DNA of 64,000 bases from Rutidosis leptorrhynchoides (GCF_046630445.1 NC_092338.1:8450501-8514500), one strand, 5' to 3'. Counted from the stretch's first letter, positions 1-11,351 are shown. The notes: a model not told the origin generated them from the sequence alone. Numbers and translations are program-made.

Positions 1-3
1 CTG

Positions 4-21
4 TCCCCGGCAGCGGCGCCA
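4..21 (-). other. Primer binding site of element B (tRNA-Asp type)
   Basis: The + strand reads TCCCCGGCAGCGGCGCCA, which is the 3' end of plant tRNA-Asp with one mismatch, so on the - strand this is a primer binding site. It lies six bases from the LTR terminus at 28. A tRNA-Asp primer is typical of Athila-like Ty3/gypsy elements. The body of element B extends left, out of the window. Confidence 0.8.
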
Positions 22-27
22 AAAACT

Positions 28-1675
28 TGATGTGCGAACTCAGGTATATAAATTATTGTATGGAAAAATACCGGTTAAAAAGACTGTTACACACTAACGG
101 GCAGTGTACCCGATCGTGTAGTAGTATAAATAATGGTTTAGTTCTGTGTATCGTTCCAAGGACAGTTATATTAGCCAAACTAGAATTAGAAACTATATTA
201 TGATTAACTAAGTAAATGAAACTTAAAAGTACAAGATATTATGTTTTTGTGGCTATTTAACGATTTAGCCAAATCAAAGAAGGTTAAAAAGTAAAAACAA
301 TATTTTTGGTCTTTTAAGTTTATAATGAAAACAAATGCAAAGAAAGCAAGTAAGATAGTTTGATTTGGATCAAAGAAATGAAATGTTTGTCTAGATATTT
401 TACCCTCGGTATTGGATGTAAGTTTTGCTATTAAGGCCTGATTGAATGATTATGTGTGTAAGTTATCTAATAGGTTCACTAAGAGTTCTCTTAAATAAAC
501 ACGCAAACACAATTACAAGATCAAGGGTTCCCTTTTCTCTATAGTTCTTGTGTTTGTAATCAAATAACTATGAAATATGCTAATCACCTAAATCGACCCG
601 CCAAGAGTTCTCTTTAGTGAGTACTCAAACTAGAAGTACTAAGTGAGGGTTCCCTATTACCTAGACCTTTTCGTTTGTGACTAGTTGATTAGCAAGATCG
701 AAGACTTAAATAACAATTCTCTTTGCGTTCGCTCTACACAATTCATTCCTATATCGTTTAATCGTATTGATCTAATTTACCCCCTTGGTCCGGTTTAGTA
801 AACAATCAATCTAAGACAAGTTGATTGTAAATCAATATGATACATCAACAAGAGTTCTCTTTATCAACAACATATCAATTAACTAGATACAAATGATTAA
901 ACATCAATAAGCATGGTTCTTTAATTCAACCTTCAATCTTTCACACATAATACATACAATCAATAGGATTACATCCAATACCTTGGTTATTAATCTAGAC
1001 AAAAATTATAGAAACTAGCCAACAATCATTGTGACAGACAACATAATAATCAGATTATCAATGGAAATCATTGCTTTAAAACAAGAAATAACCTACAAGA
1101 ACTATGAGTTCTTGGATGAAGAAAGTTTTGATCTTTGATGCCTTGATGTTGAGCCTCTTCCAAGAGCTTGGAGTTCTCCAATATTGCTCCCAAAATTCGT
1201 CTCTGTATTCTCTGGTTCGTACTCTCTAAAACTGGCCTTCAATCATGAGTTATAAAGTGGAGAAAGTAGGTCAGAAAGTCAAAAGTTCGCTGAAACCTAC
1301 TTCTGGACGGTGTCCTGGCTTTTGGACGGCGTCCCATTGTTAAGGCTTGGACGGCGTCCCAAAAGTTTGGACGGCGTCCAAGTATAAAAAGCTGGACGGC
1401 GTCCCACTTCCTTGGACGGCGTCCCATTGTACTAAAATTGACTGTCTTGTTTTCTTTTCAATCTTCTTTCATTTGGCCGAATTCCCAATCATTTGAAGCC
1501 TTGTTTTACCATTTTAGAGCACTAATTAGACTTTAACTTGTATCGGGATCAACCACGGTTATAAATCATCAAAACTCTTTACAGATCACTCTCCGATATA
1601 AATTTGCATACCTTGATTCGAGAGTATTTTATACGATATTGCGATAGATATATATATTGTTATTGAGCAATATCA
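28..1675 (-). mobile_element. Element B, 5' LTR (Athila-like, - strand)
   Basis: The LTR lies directly next to a tRNA-Asp primer site and has matching ends, TGAT at the left and ATCA at the right. Its right edge is exact: from 1676 the sequence matches the LTR of element A without a break. B therefore inserted into A's 5' LTR. Only this LTR and the primer site are in the window, so the coding lineage cannot be checked. The motif AAGAGTTCTCTT recurs near 480, 602 and 848. No real ORF is present. Confidence 0.75.
1304..1424. repeat. Six-copy palindromic GGACGGCGTCC array in the B LTR
   Basis: The 11-mer GGACGGCGTCC (first copy GGACGGTGTCC) starts at 1305, 1324, 1349, 1369, 1394 and 1414. Apart from its central base each copy is a palindrome with two CpGs. 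Spacing alternates between about 20 and 25 bases, so the real period is 45 bp with two motifs per period. The block is GC-rich inside an AT-rich LTR. Its position fits an LTR enhancer or a methylation-dense site; that role is inferred. Confidence 0.85.
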
Positions 1676-2941
1676 ATTTCTAATATATATTTCTGTTTTC
1701 CTTGTTAACATATAGAATATATATGTATATAGGTATATGGATTTATGTATCATCATTATTATTAAATTAATATATTTATTAAAAACTAATATTAATTACA
1801 TATAAATTCATGAAGACCAAAAAATTACGCGAATTCAATTTACTATCACAATCAAACTTTATTGAAATATACTAATAGTCTATTATCTCAAATCGATGCA
1901 AGCAAATTATGTTCAAGGTCGATATCAACTTTAATATTTTTGTTATTACTTCGTTGTTCTCTCGAATATTTCCTGGTTCCTTTCACTGTCAAATTATGAG
2001 ATATTTTGTATAGATTAACCATATTTATCTATCTACACTTCACTCGATCAACCATTCACCTTCCTATCTGTCTTCCATTTGTTCACCAAAACCCAAATAT
2101 CATCACCAACTAATTAAACACCATGAATCCACTAACTAACGTTCGATCATATTTTTTTTACACCAAACACCTTCGTATATCATCACTGGTTGTTTTGTTA
2201 GATTCTCACCTCAATCGACTACTAATTATAGCCATAATCAAACACCACCTCATCATCACCACCTTCGGTTACATTTACGACCCTACAACCCATCTCCTAC
2301 AAACATCATTTTGTTGAGTCACATGACAATATAATTGTCTACAAGCAATGATACGTTTGCAAATGAAGCTGCAAAACTCCAACTACGACATATGATTTTC
2401 GAAGATCAAGCTTGACAACTTAAAAATGATTCTAGTGATTAGAAGATACTCGGTTTACAATGATGTTCAAACCGTAAACTTTGAAGCCGGACCATTACCT
2501 TGCAAAAACGATTTTTAACTAACCTGGGTTGTTTCTTACAACTTACATTAACCACCAAGACCACCTTAACACCACCAAGCCACCGAGAACTGCTGTAGCT
2601 ATACGTTCCTGTGATGAAAATAAAATGTATAATGGTGATGTCGAGAATAGCAGCGAGCTGCTTAGTTGTATGTAATTTATTTTTATTTTATTTTTCTATC
2701 GAGCCATGAATCCAGAACTCAGAAACTTGATTTATACCATGGCCATTAAGCATAAGTATTGGGCTAAGATTTGGGCTTAATTAATTGTTAGGCCATTTGT
2801 GTTCTAAATGGTTTTATGAACTTCAACGTTGGGCTCATATTACTAAGCAGATGGACTGAGTTAATTTGGGCTGCAGGCAGCTAAATTATGATTTGGTTAT
2901 ATACATTTAGTTGACGATACAAATCAGAAAAATGAATTAGA

Positions 2942-3010
2942 ACGGATGGTTATGAGTTGTGTTGGGTAGCGAAAGGTCGCGTGTTTGAGTCCCGGCAGTG
3001 ACTATTTTTT
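2942..3010 (+). other. tRNA-like pol III segment in the A 5' LTR
   Basis: A TGGTTATGAG stretch resembles a pol III A box. About 32 bases on, GTGTTTGAGTCCCGG resembles a B box, and TGACTA plus a run of T follows, like a pol III terminator. The copy in the 3' LTR (11352-11425) reads GTTCGAGTCCC, an even better B box. This may be a captured tRNA or SINE head. I could not fold a full cloverleaf with confidence. Confidence 0.4.
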
Positions 3011-3785
3011 TTTGGGAGATTATACTCTTAAGGTAGCTTTTATTATTACTTATTGTTATTATTATGCTAATTATTGTTATTACTCACATTAATATTATAA
3101 TTATTATTATCATTAAAAATTATTATTATTATTATTATCATTATTATTATTATTACTATTATTAACATTAATATATTTATTAACAAGTACTAGTATTAAG
3201 TATTATTAGTATTAAGAATTTTTATCAAAGTTAGTATTTTTATTGTAAAAATAATACAACCTTTTATTTATTATTAATAATATTATTTTATCAAATGAAT
3301 TTTAATTACAAAATACTATAATTAAAACATATAATATATCTATATTAACGTTTGTTAACAAATACTAATTATTTAGTTAATGTACATAAAATAGAAATAT
3401 TTAAATTACTTATTGATAAGATATATAATTTATCAATTATATTTCTAATAATATGTAACTTTAGTTGTTCGATTACAAGTATATGTGTTAATATATATAA
3501 ATGATATAGGTTCGTGAATCCGAGGCCAAACCCTACAATTGTTCAATGTCGTAATATGTATTTTTACTATAAAATACAGTATAATGAGTTTCATTTGCTC
3601 CCTTTTACTCTTTACATTTTTGGGACTGAGAATACATGCGCTGTTTTTACAACTGCTTTATTAAATGCTTTTGAAATATATTTTGAACTGCAAATACATG
3701 AAATGCTTTTATAAATGTTTGATGAGATAGACACAAGCAAAACATTCCTCGAATGAATTATTATGCAGATAGAAGTTCTGCGAAT

Positions 3786-3912
3786 TATTATTGAATTATG
3801 TGGACATGATAATTGCCACCATTGAATTATGTGGACATGATAATTGCCACCATTGAATTATGTGGACATAAAAATTGCCATCATTGAATTATGTGGACAT
3901 GATAATTGCCAC
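3786..3912. repeat. 31-bp tandem repeat, about four copies (A 5' LTR)
   Basis: The unit starts TTGAATTATGTGGACATGAT and continues AATTGCCACCA. It is repeated head to tail about four times with single-base variants (ACATAAAAATT, GCCATCA). The same array is in the 3' LTR. There are no unique spacers, so it is a simple minisatellite. Confidence 0.85.
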
Positions 3913-4353
3913 CAATTGATGTGAATGTTATGTATCGAGAGAATGATTTTTTACACAGGTTATGTGTATGTTATTTTTGTGCACGAGATATGTGTACGGT
4001 TACTAAGATTTATGAAAATGGTTTCGTACACGAGAAAGGTGTACTGTATTTAAAAGATATCGCATGTACATTACAGGTGGGTATAGGATTCGGGCCCATT
4101 TGTACCATGCATCATTTAAATCTTGTGGTCTATCAAAATTACAGAATTTTATTGTTTTATGATAAACTTATGAACTCACCAACCTTTTAGTTGACACTTT
4201 AAAGCATGTTTATTCTCAGGTTTGAAAGAAATCTTCCGCTATGCATTTTCTCATATTACATGGAGTCAATCATGGTATATAGAGGTCAGAACCTCGCAAT
4301 GGGACCAACTGTTGAAGACTTCGTCCAGATGGATTAGGACGGGTCGTTTCAGT

Positions 4354-4365
4354 TGGTATCAGAGC
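4354..4365 (+). other. Primer binding site of element A (tRNA-iMet)
   Basis: TGGTATCAGAGC is the complement of the 3' end of initiator tRNA-Met and follows the LTR end after GT. The next hundred bases (GGTGGTCTTAGCGAACCAG and onward) closely match the leader of element D on the opposite strand (about 52830-52953). Confidence 0.9.
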
Positions 4366-4736
4366 GGTGGTCTTAGCGAACCAGGTTTTGCATTAGTGTG
4401 TCTAACTGATAGTTGTTTAGATGCATTAGTGGGTCTGGACTTCGACCGCGTCTGCATGTCAAAAGTTTTGCTTATCATTTATTGTCGAAAATTATTTACT
4501 TATCATCCTTAAAGTCTAGACACGTCTTACTGTCTCTATTTCATAGACAGTGTATAGATAAATTCATATCTTAGCGTATCTGTTATTGTTACCTTTACCT
4601 GACAGCTTCCGTAGATTCCTCCGTAACTTATGGGATTTTAGTATTATATATGCATTTGTAAATTATGTATTGCAGGGTACTAATCTACATCCTATAATCT
4701 ATTTCTTATCAAAAATCCTTTATCTGATCGTACGAG

Positions 4737-5225
4737 ATGAATCCCTCAACCAGTTCGAGTCCCTCAGATTTCGATAGCCATTCCAATAGTTATTCCGACA
4801 GCTATTCCGACATGGATGTTCACCTAAGCTCCGGAAGCAGCGTCATCGGAATGAATCAACCAATCAGTCATCCCTAATTCATCTGATGGGTTCGTAGTCT
4901 ATTTAATCATTGGAGACAAGAAGAAGGTAATCTCTTCCACCAACCAAATTCACCTTTTGGCGAAAAACCTAATGCACTTACCGGCGAACCAGTCCGAAGC
5001 ACCATTTCCCAAATATCTCGCCATGATTATATAATCTCACAAATTCTAAACCTTATTCATCCGCTCGTTTCGACCGACAATCATTCCAGAATAATGGAAG
5101 AAGTCAACGAACTTCGCGCTCGAGTAATCATTTTAGAAAATGTGGTGCAAAACCAACCAGCTTTAGCAACAACACAAACCACAACAACACACGCCTCAAC
5201 ATCACAATCGGTACCCCGAGCATAA
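4737..5225 (+). pseudogene. Pre-gag ORF remnant of element A
   Basis: A reading frame opens with ATG at 4737 and gives a Ser/Asp-rich start (MNPSTSSSPSDFDSHSNS) but stops at 4875-4877. Related sequence continues brokenly to 5225. There a 43-residue stretch from 5094 contains VNELRARVIILE, a coiled-coil-like piece comparable to VEILRAPVTELK at the end of the intact pre-gag ORF of element C. It sits in the position where C and D have their pre-gag ORFs. The function of these ORFs is unknown to me; this copy is clearly dead. Confidence 0.55.
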
Positions 5226-5864
5226 TCATTGTTCTACATGAAGTTCTACATCATTTATCTTCGTTCAACATGGCGAATATGTAATCTCTAATGTTTTAGA
5301 GATTATATATTCTTGTTCTAACGTAAATCAAATGAGTTTAATATCATATTAACTCATTAAATCCATGATTGCATCTGAAGAAAATATATATGCAAGTATA
5401 TTTTCATAAAGATTGTAATTAAAAATTCTTTTGTACAACTGTTAATGGTAAAAATATTTTAACGGGTAGGTAATACACGAGGAATATTTAGATTGCGCAT
5501 TACTCAGTTACACAGTACATTCTGCGAATCTGATTCAACAGTCATTTACTACCCTACTTACGTCCACAGATATACGAATCCGTTAATCACCGAATAACCA
5601 TTTTTATTCAATTTCATATTTGGGTTTTGACTTATCAGAACCCAACAAGTGGCATAATGAAGAAAACATTGGAAAAATAAAATTTGTTAGAAACAAACAA
5701 TTTAACTATGAAAAGAATTTTGTTAAGAATCCACACTAACTGTTCCTAGCTAACTGGTTACATTTCATTTATCGCAATTTAATTATCGCAATTTACATTC
5801 TCGCAATTTTATTTATTGTCATTTAATTTCTGTATTTATTTTACGCACTTTAAATATCGGGACA

Positions 5865-5894
5865 CGTATACAAGGTTTTGACATATCATATCGA

Positions 5895-5949
<55 letters not shown>

Positions 5950-6230
5950 TGGAATAACCATAGACACTCTATATGCAGTAATGATCGAGTTCTCTATACA
6001 GGGTTGAGGTTGATTCTATAATAATATATATACTTTGAGTTGTGATCAAGTCTGAGACGAATACGGGTCACGATACGTATTAATTAATTCAAATATTATA
6101 TATTAAACTATATATGAATTATTGAATTGTTAACTGTGGACTATCAACTGTGGACTACCAATATTGGACAATTAAAATGAATTAAAATGTTGATTATAAC
6201 ATATGAAACTAAACAATTCTTCAAGTTTGC
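5865..6230 (+). repeat. D/F-type LTR fragment inside element A
   Basis: This stretch matches the reverse complement of F's LTR near 59870-60095: CATAGACACTCTATATGCAG, then ATACAGGGTTGAGGTTGATT, then TTTGAGTTGTGATCAA in the same order, followed by AACTGTGGAC. A (TA)n run has expanded inside it. The orientation agrees with A's own direction. It suggests the A internal region was assembled from parts of the D/F family. Confidence 0.65.
5898..5944. repeat. (TA)n microsatellite
   Basis: An uninterrupted run of TA dinucleotides of about 45 bases. Confidence 0.95.
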
Positions 6231-7837
6231 CACTTGATTTCATCTTAAACTTCATTTGTATCTTGACGATTACAATCTGCGTTCAAAATCTTTCATGATT
6301 CTTGAAAACACCTCAATCGAAAGGATGAACCAACTGCACTTCATCCACGGAAGAAAAGATTTATGCATATAGTTATGCACCTGAAAAATACTCGGAACCT
6401 GAGTAAACGTTTAACACGTATCTGTGCTAGCTCCTTCGGTATTGCTATTACCGAAAATAACCATGCAATTCCTTTTCAAAGTAGCCAATTATGTCACAGC
6501 TTCAGCAAACCAATTTCAACTTTTCATTTGAATAAACCTTATTATAACTTTGATATATAAGTTTATATTTCGTCATCGTTACCGGGGAACTGTTTATATT
6601 CCACCACCTTAGAAGTAAACTTGCCAGCAACTCCATTGATCTTTGACTTTCCAAAAAAATCTTTATACTCATTGAAACTCTATCATATACTCATTCATAT
6701 CTTATAACGAGAATTGCCATTCTAATTACCGAGAATTTGCAATCAGTATTTTGAAATCTTGTAGCATGTCTACATCAACAGATATATGAATACATATAAC
6801 ACTTATATCTTAGAATTATGATCTTTTATTCTAAAATTCTGAAAAGCACCCAGTCTACGAATCAATACTCCAAATTTTGAGGAAGCTGAATGAAGCAGCA
6901 GAAACCGTAGATAATCGTAAACGACCTTAACCGTCGAAAGTTTGATGATAAAGAATGGAGTATTGGAACCACTCAATAAAAAAATTTAGTACCAAAAAGC
7001 GGATTATGCAAAACTATGAAGGAAGCCGTGGACAAATCACAAAGAATAAGTTTGACTTCAAAGAATCCAAATGATTCAATGCCTGCTGAAGTCTTTAGCG
7101 AATATCTTGCTCCTTACTCTAAACCCTTGTGGACAATAGTTTCCATCATCCTCTAATCTTAGATATTCAAAGATATTATCATATCTTTCATTACAAATAT
7201 CCTCCATATTTCTAAAGATATTTTCATAACTATTCTTATCTGAAATCAATAATCTCTTCGTGCTATCAGTGTTACATCATATAGAAACTGTTAGTTTCTA
7301 TATTCTGTAAACTTTCGAGCTTAAAATATGAATGTTTTTGAAGTAGTGTTGAGAACTGATGCATGAGTTAATATAATATAATGACACTTGATCAACGTGA
7401 TTATATTACAGTAAGTCATGTTGAGTTTCTATTGGGACATGATGATTCACAGATCATAACGTCATCATGTGCCATGCTACATAACTCTTTCATTCTGCTT
7501 AACTTCTGAACATATCAAGAAAGTATATTCTTGATAGTTATATTCTTAGTGATTCTGGTAATTTGACAAATCAAATCGTGCTATAACGTTCTTTCTTGTT
7601 TAGAACATTAAATTAATTCGAAACTCCATATCTACGAATTCTGAACCATTACCAGAGATGTCCAATCGTAAAAAGAAGAAACGAAGGGACAAAACTCCAA
7701 AAGAAATAGAAAATTGGAGTATAAATCGCAGCAAAATAGGAGAGAGCATTAACTGTGGATGACAATGATTATTAGGAAACAGAAGCAAGGACTTCGAAGT
7801 ATAAGGGAAGATATAAAGCCCGATAACAACACATAAA

Positions 7838-8011
7838 TTACACATCGTGTATATCAATGTTTATAGCAACATAAAGACACGGGAGAATTAAAAGCACTAT
7901 AACCCCAAGGGCAAAGTAGAAATAAGCAGATTCCTCTGGTGGAAGTTGGAAAAGGAGAATGATGGTTGTGATAGTAAGGATAAGGACAAGGATCAGAACT
8001 GGATTTAGCAT
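7838..8011 (-). CDS. Conserved 57-codon hydrophobic ORF antisense to element A
   Basis: On the strand opposite to element A, an ATG at 8011 opens a 57-residue frame ending in TAA. The product is almost all membrane-like: a hydrophobic stretch over residues 5-21, a short polar link LPPEE (23-27), then a second hydrophobic stretch over 31-50 and the tail NIDIHDV. The tandem units of element E have an ORF of exactly the same length at the homologous place. I count about 37 of 57 identical residues, including LPPEE, LGVIV, ILPCLY and IDIH, with no indels. A TATA-like box lies about 70 bases upstream. Antisense ORFs between the coding region and the 3' LTR are known in some plant gypsy elements, but I do not recognise this protein. 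Expression is not shown, and most codon differences change the amino acid, so selection is uncertain. Confidence 0.45.
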   Translation of the reverse strand: MLNPVLILVLILTITTIILLFQLPPEESAYFYFALGVIVLLILPCLYVAINIDIHDV

Positions 8012-8077
8012 TTTCATAAACTTTTGAATTTGGAAATTGGGTATAGGAATGGTAAAAGTAACGAAATGGAAGAAGTT

Positions 8078-8085
8078 AATTTATA
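8078..8085 (-). promoter_or_regulatory. TATA-like box upstream of the antisense ORF of A
   Basis: On the - strand TATAAATT sits in ATTTCACTATAAATTAAC. Element E has ATTTCGCTATAAATTGAC at the same place. The 67-84 bp distance to the ATG in the two elements suits a plant core promoter with a short leader. Confidence 0.4.
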
Positions 8086-8638
8086 GTGAAATATCTGATA
8101 AAAAAAATCGAGGCAGATCACCGTATTTAATTATAGAGATCTTAATCTCTTTATTCGCCGAAGAATCAAATCTCTTAGATTTCGAAGATTTTCTTTAAAT
8201 CTCTAGAATTCCGGAAATCCACCGTGACTACGTCAAAAAGTTAAAGCTCTATCTCAATCTTTGTAACAGCTTCACTCGTACGCTTTACATAATCAAATCA
8301 TTTTATCTATATTACTCAATAATGATAAAACTCTATTTATCAACTCATATTCGTCACGAAAACATTCTTATTGTTAGCCATGACGACCTCACTCAAATTT
8401 CGGGACGAAATTTCTTTAACGGGTAGGTATTGTGATGACCCGGGAATTTCCGACCAAATTTAAACTTAACTCTTATTTGATTTCGATACGATAAGCAAAG
8501 TCTGTAATGCTGAAGTCTTAAAAACTTTGAATTGTGTTCATGTAACCAATTACCCTTTGACTATTCTCGACGATTCACGAATAATTGTGTGTAAATAAAT
8601 ATGTAAATATATATGTGTGTGTATATATATATATATAT

Positions 8639-8640
<2 letters not shown>

Positions 8641-8672
<32 letters not shown>
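8641..8672. repeat. (TTA)n microsatellite in the A 3' LTR
   Basis: About ten ATT/TTA triplets in a row, followed by degenerate AT-rich sequence to about 8770. Confidence 0.85.
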
Positions 8673-8674
<2 letters not shown>

Positions 8675-8774
8675 CATTAATAATATTAATATTATTATAA
8701 GTAGTGTTAATATTAGTAATATTATTGTTATCATTATTATATTATATTACTTTAACTTATTATATATAATATAT

Positions 8775-9544
8775 ATTTCTAATATATATTTCTGTTTTCC
8801 TTGTTAACATATAGAATATAGACAAACATTATAGAAACTAGTCAACAATCATTGTGACAGACAACATAATAATCAGATTATCAATAGAAATCATTGCTTT
8901 AAAACAAGAAATAACCTACAAGAACTATGAGTTCTTGGATGAAGAAAGTTTTGATCTTTGATGCCTTGATGTTGAGCCTCTTCCAAGAGCTTGGAGTTCT
9001 CCAATATTGCTCCCAAAATTCGTCTCTGTATTCTCTGGTTCGTACTCTCTAAAACTGGCCTTCAATCATGAGTTATAAAGTGGAGAAAGTAGGTCAGAAA
9101 GTCAAAAGTTCGCTGAAACCTACTTCTGGACGGTGTCCTGGCTTTTGGACGGCGTCCCATTGTTAAGGCTTGGACGGCGTCCCAAAAGTTTGGACGGCGT
9201 CCAAGTATAAAAAGCTGGACGGCGTCCCACTTCCTTGGACGGCGTCCCATTGTACTAAAATTGACTGTCTTGTTTTCTTTTCAATCTTCTTTCATTTGGC
9301 CGAATTCCCAATCATTTGAAGCCTTGTTTTACCATTTTAGAGCACTAATTAGACTTTAACTTGTATCGGGATCAACCACGGTTATAAATCATCAAAACTC
9401 TTTACAGATCACTCTCCGATATAAATTTGCATACCTTGATTCGAGAGTATTTTATACGATATTGCGATAGATATATATATTGTTATTGAGCAATATCAAT
9501 TTCTAATATATATTTCTGTTTTCCTTGTTAACATATAGAATATA
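8775..9544. repeat. 46-bp direct repeat flanking a truncated copy of B's LTR
   Basis: The 46 bases at 8775-8820 recur exactly at 9499-9544 (start ATTTCTAATATATATTTCTG, end CATATAGAATATA). Between them, 8821-9498 equals 998-1675, the last 678 bp of the B LTR, including the GGACGGCGTCC array at 9127-9247. The left junction keeps only the two bases TA as overlap. A target duplication would be 5 bp, so this is not a plain insertion. Confidence 0.85.
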
Positions 9545-10435
9545 TATGTATATAGGTATATGGATTTATGTATCATCATTATTATTAAATTAATATATTT
9601 ATTAAAAACTAATATTAATTACATATAAATTCATGAAGACCAAAAAATTACGCGAATTCAATTTACTATCACAATCAAACTTTATTGAAATATACTAATA
9701 GTCTATTATCTCAAATCGATGCAAGCAAATTATGTTCAAGGTCGATATCAACTTTAATATTTTTGTTATTACTTCGTTGTTCTCTCGAATATTTCCTGGT
9801 TCCTTTCACTGTCAAATTATGAGATATTTTGTATAGATTAACCATATTTATCTATCTACACTTCACTCGATCAACCATTCACCTTCCTATCTGTCTTCCA
9901 TTTGTTCACCAAAACCCAAATATCATCACCAACTAATTAAACACCATGAATCCACTAACTAACGTTCGATCATATTTTTTTTACACCAAACACCTTCGTA
10001 TATCATCACTGGTTGTTTTGTTAGATTCTCACCTCAATCGACTACTAGTTATAGCCATAATCAAACACCACCTCATCATCACCACCTTCGGTTACATTTA
10101 CGACCCTACAACCCATCTCCTACAAACATCATTTTGTTGAGTCACATGACAATATAATTGTCTACAAGCAATGATACGTTTGCAAATGAAGCTGCAAAAC
10201 TCCAACTACGACATATGATTTTCGAAGATCAAGCTTGACAACTTAAAAATGATTCTAGTGATTAGAAGATACTCGGTTTACAATGATGTTCAAACCGTAA
10301 ACTTTGAAGCCGGACCATTACCTTGCAAAAACGATTTTTAACTAACCTAGGTTGTTTCTTACAACTTACATTAACCACCAAGACCACCTTAACACCACCA
10401 AGTCACCGAGAACTGCTGTAGCTATACGTTCCTGT

Positions 10436-11026
10436 TTCTGTTCCAAAGCCACAACCACAATCACCATCCTCATGGTTTCTGTCTGTTGGTTCGAATGCTG
10501 CAGCTACTCCCTCCCGTGTTAACAGTCCAAAACAACCACACACCACCTCTCGTTCTCTCTCTCTAAAATATAAAACTTAACAATTGTTTTCTGCTTAAAT
10601 ATTTGAAAACCCGACACCTTTTAACCACTCCACATTATCCCCACTAATCGCCTTTCAATTTTAAAAATCCTAAATGTATTAGACACCTATTAACAAATCA
10701 AGACATCATGAAATTTCGCTGTAAAGTGAATTTAACTAGTATGTTCCTTTTTATTTATGACCAAATACTAGTAAAGTAATAACCCACTATGAAATTTTAT
10801 GATTTCATAATACAATTACATGTCCTTTTCCTTTCTTGTAACCGACAGCCAATCACCAATTAACCCCACTTGTGATTGATTATTGACAACTAATTTTTTT
10901 TTTAATTATTCTTAAACCGAGACTCAACCAACGAGAACCCCACAGAACCTTTTTAAATCATTAGGCGATGAGTGATGATAATTTAAGGTATGATTTTATG
11001 TGAAGATGATGGCTGTAAAGATCATG
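10436..11026 (+). other. 591-bp LTR segment present only in the A 3' LTR
   Basis: In the 5' LTR the sequence jumps from the base before this block to the base after it. CTGT is present at both edges. The block has no terminal inverted repeats and no target duplication, so a deletion in the 5' copy is more likely than an insertion here. It is AT-rich with CT runs (TCTCGTTCTCTCTCTC) and holds no ORF I trust. Confidence 0.75.
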
Positions 11027-11351
11027 AATCTGTGATGAAAATAAAACGTATAATGGTGATGTCGAGAACAGTAGCGAGCTGCTTGGTTGTACGTAATTTA
11101 TTTTTATTTTATTTTTCTATCGAGCCATGAATCCAGAACTCAGAAACTTGATTTATACCATGGCCATTAAGCATAAGTATTTGGCTAAGATTTGGGCTTA
11201 ATTAATTATTAGGCCATTTGTGTTCTAAATGGTTTTATGAACTTCAACGTTGGGCTCATATTACTAAGCAGATGGACTGAGTTAATTTGGGCCGCAGGCA
11301 GCTAAATTATGATTTGGTTATATACATTTAGTTGACGATACAAATCAGAAA

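Larger units (their letters stand above)
1676..4351 (+). mobile_element. Element A, 5' LTR (right part, + strand)
   Basis: This stretch is nearly identical to 9499-12765, the 3' LTR of the same element. It ends in GTCGTTTCA, followed by a two-base spacer and a tRNA-iMet primer site, which fixes it as a 5' LTR. Its left part lies beyond element B, outside the window. Compared with the 3' copy it lacks 591 bp at about 2611. The left half is rich in ATT triplets around 3050-3180. Confidence 0.88.
4352..8430 (+). mobile_element. Element A internal region, no gag or pol (LARD-like)
   Basis: About 4.1 kb lie between a primer site and the 3' LTR with no gag, protease, RT, RNase H or integrase reading in any frame. 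The 5' part carries a broken pre-gag ORF. The middle carries a piece of a D/F-type LTR (about 5865-6230). The right third (about 6840-8430) is homologous to the tandem units of element E, including the block before the LTR, CGGGACGAAATTTCTTTAAC then GGGTAGG. This is the layout of a large non-autonomous LTR element that depends on enzymes from elsewhere. Confidence 0.8.

Noticed and set aside
1239-1427. 62-codon Arg/Pro-rich frame, also at 9062-9250
   Set aside because: It is the GGACGGCGTCC array read through; periodicity is at DNA level.
3786-3912. CRISPR-like array
   Set aside because: The 31-bp units are directly joined with no spacers, and this is a plant LTR.
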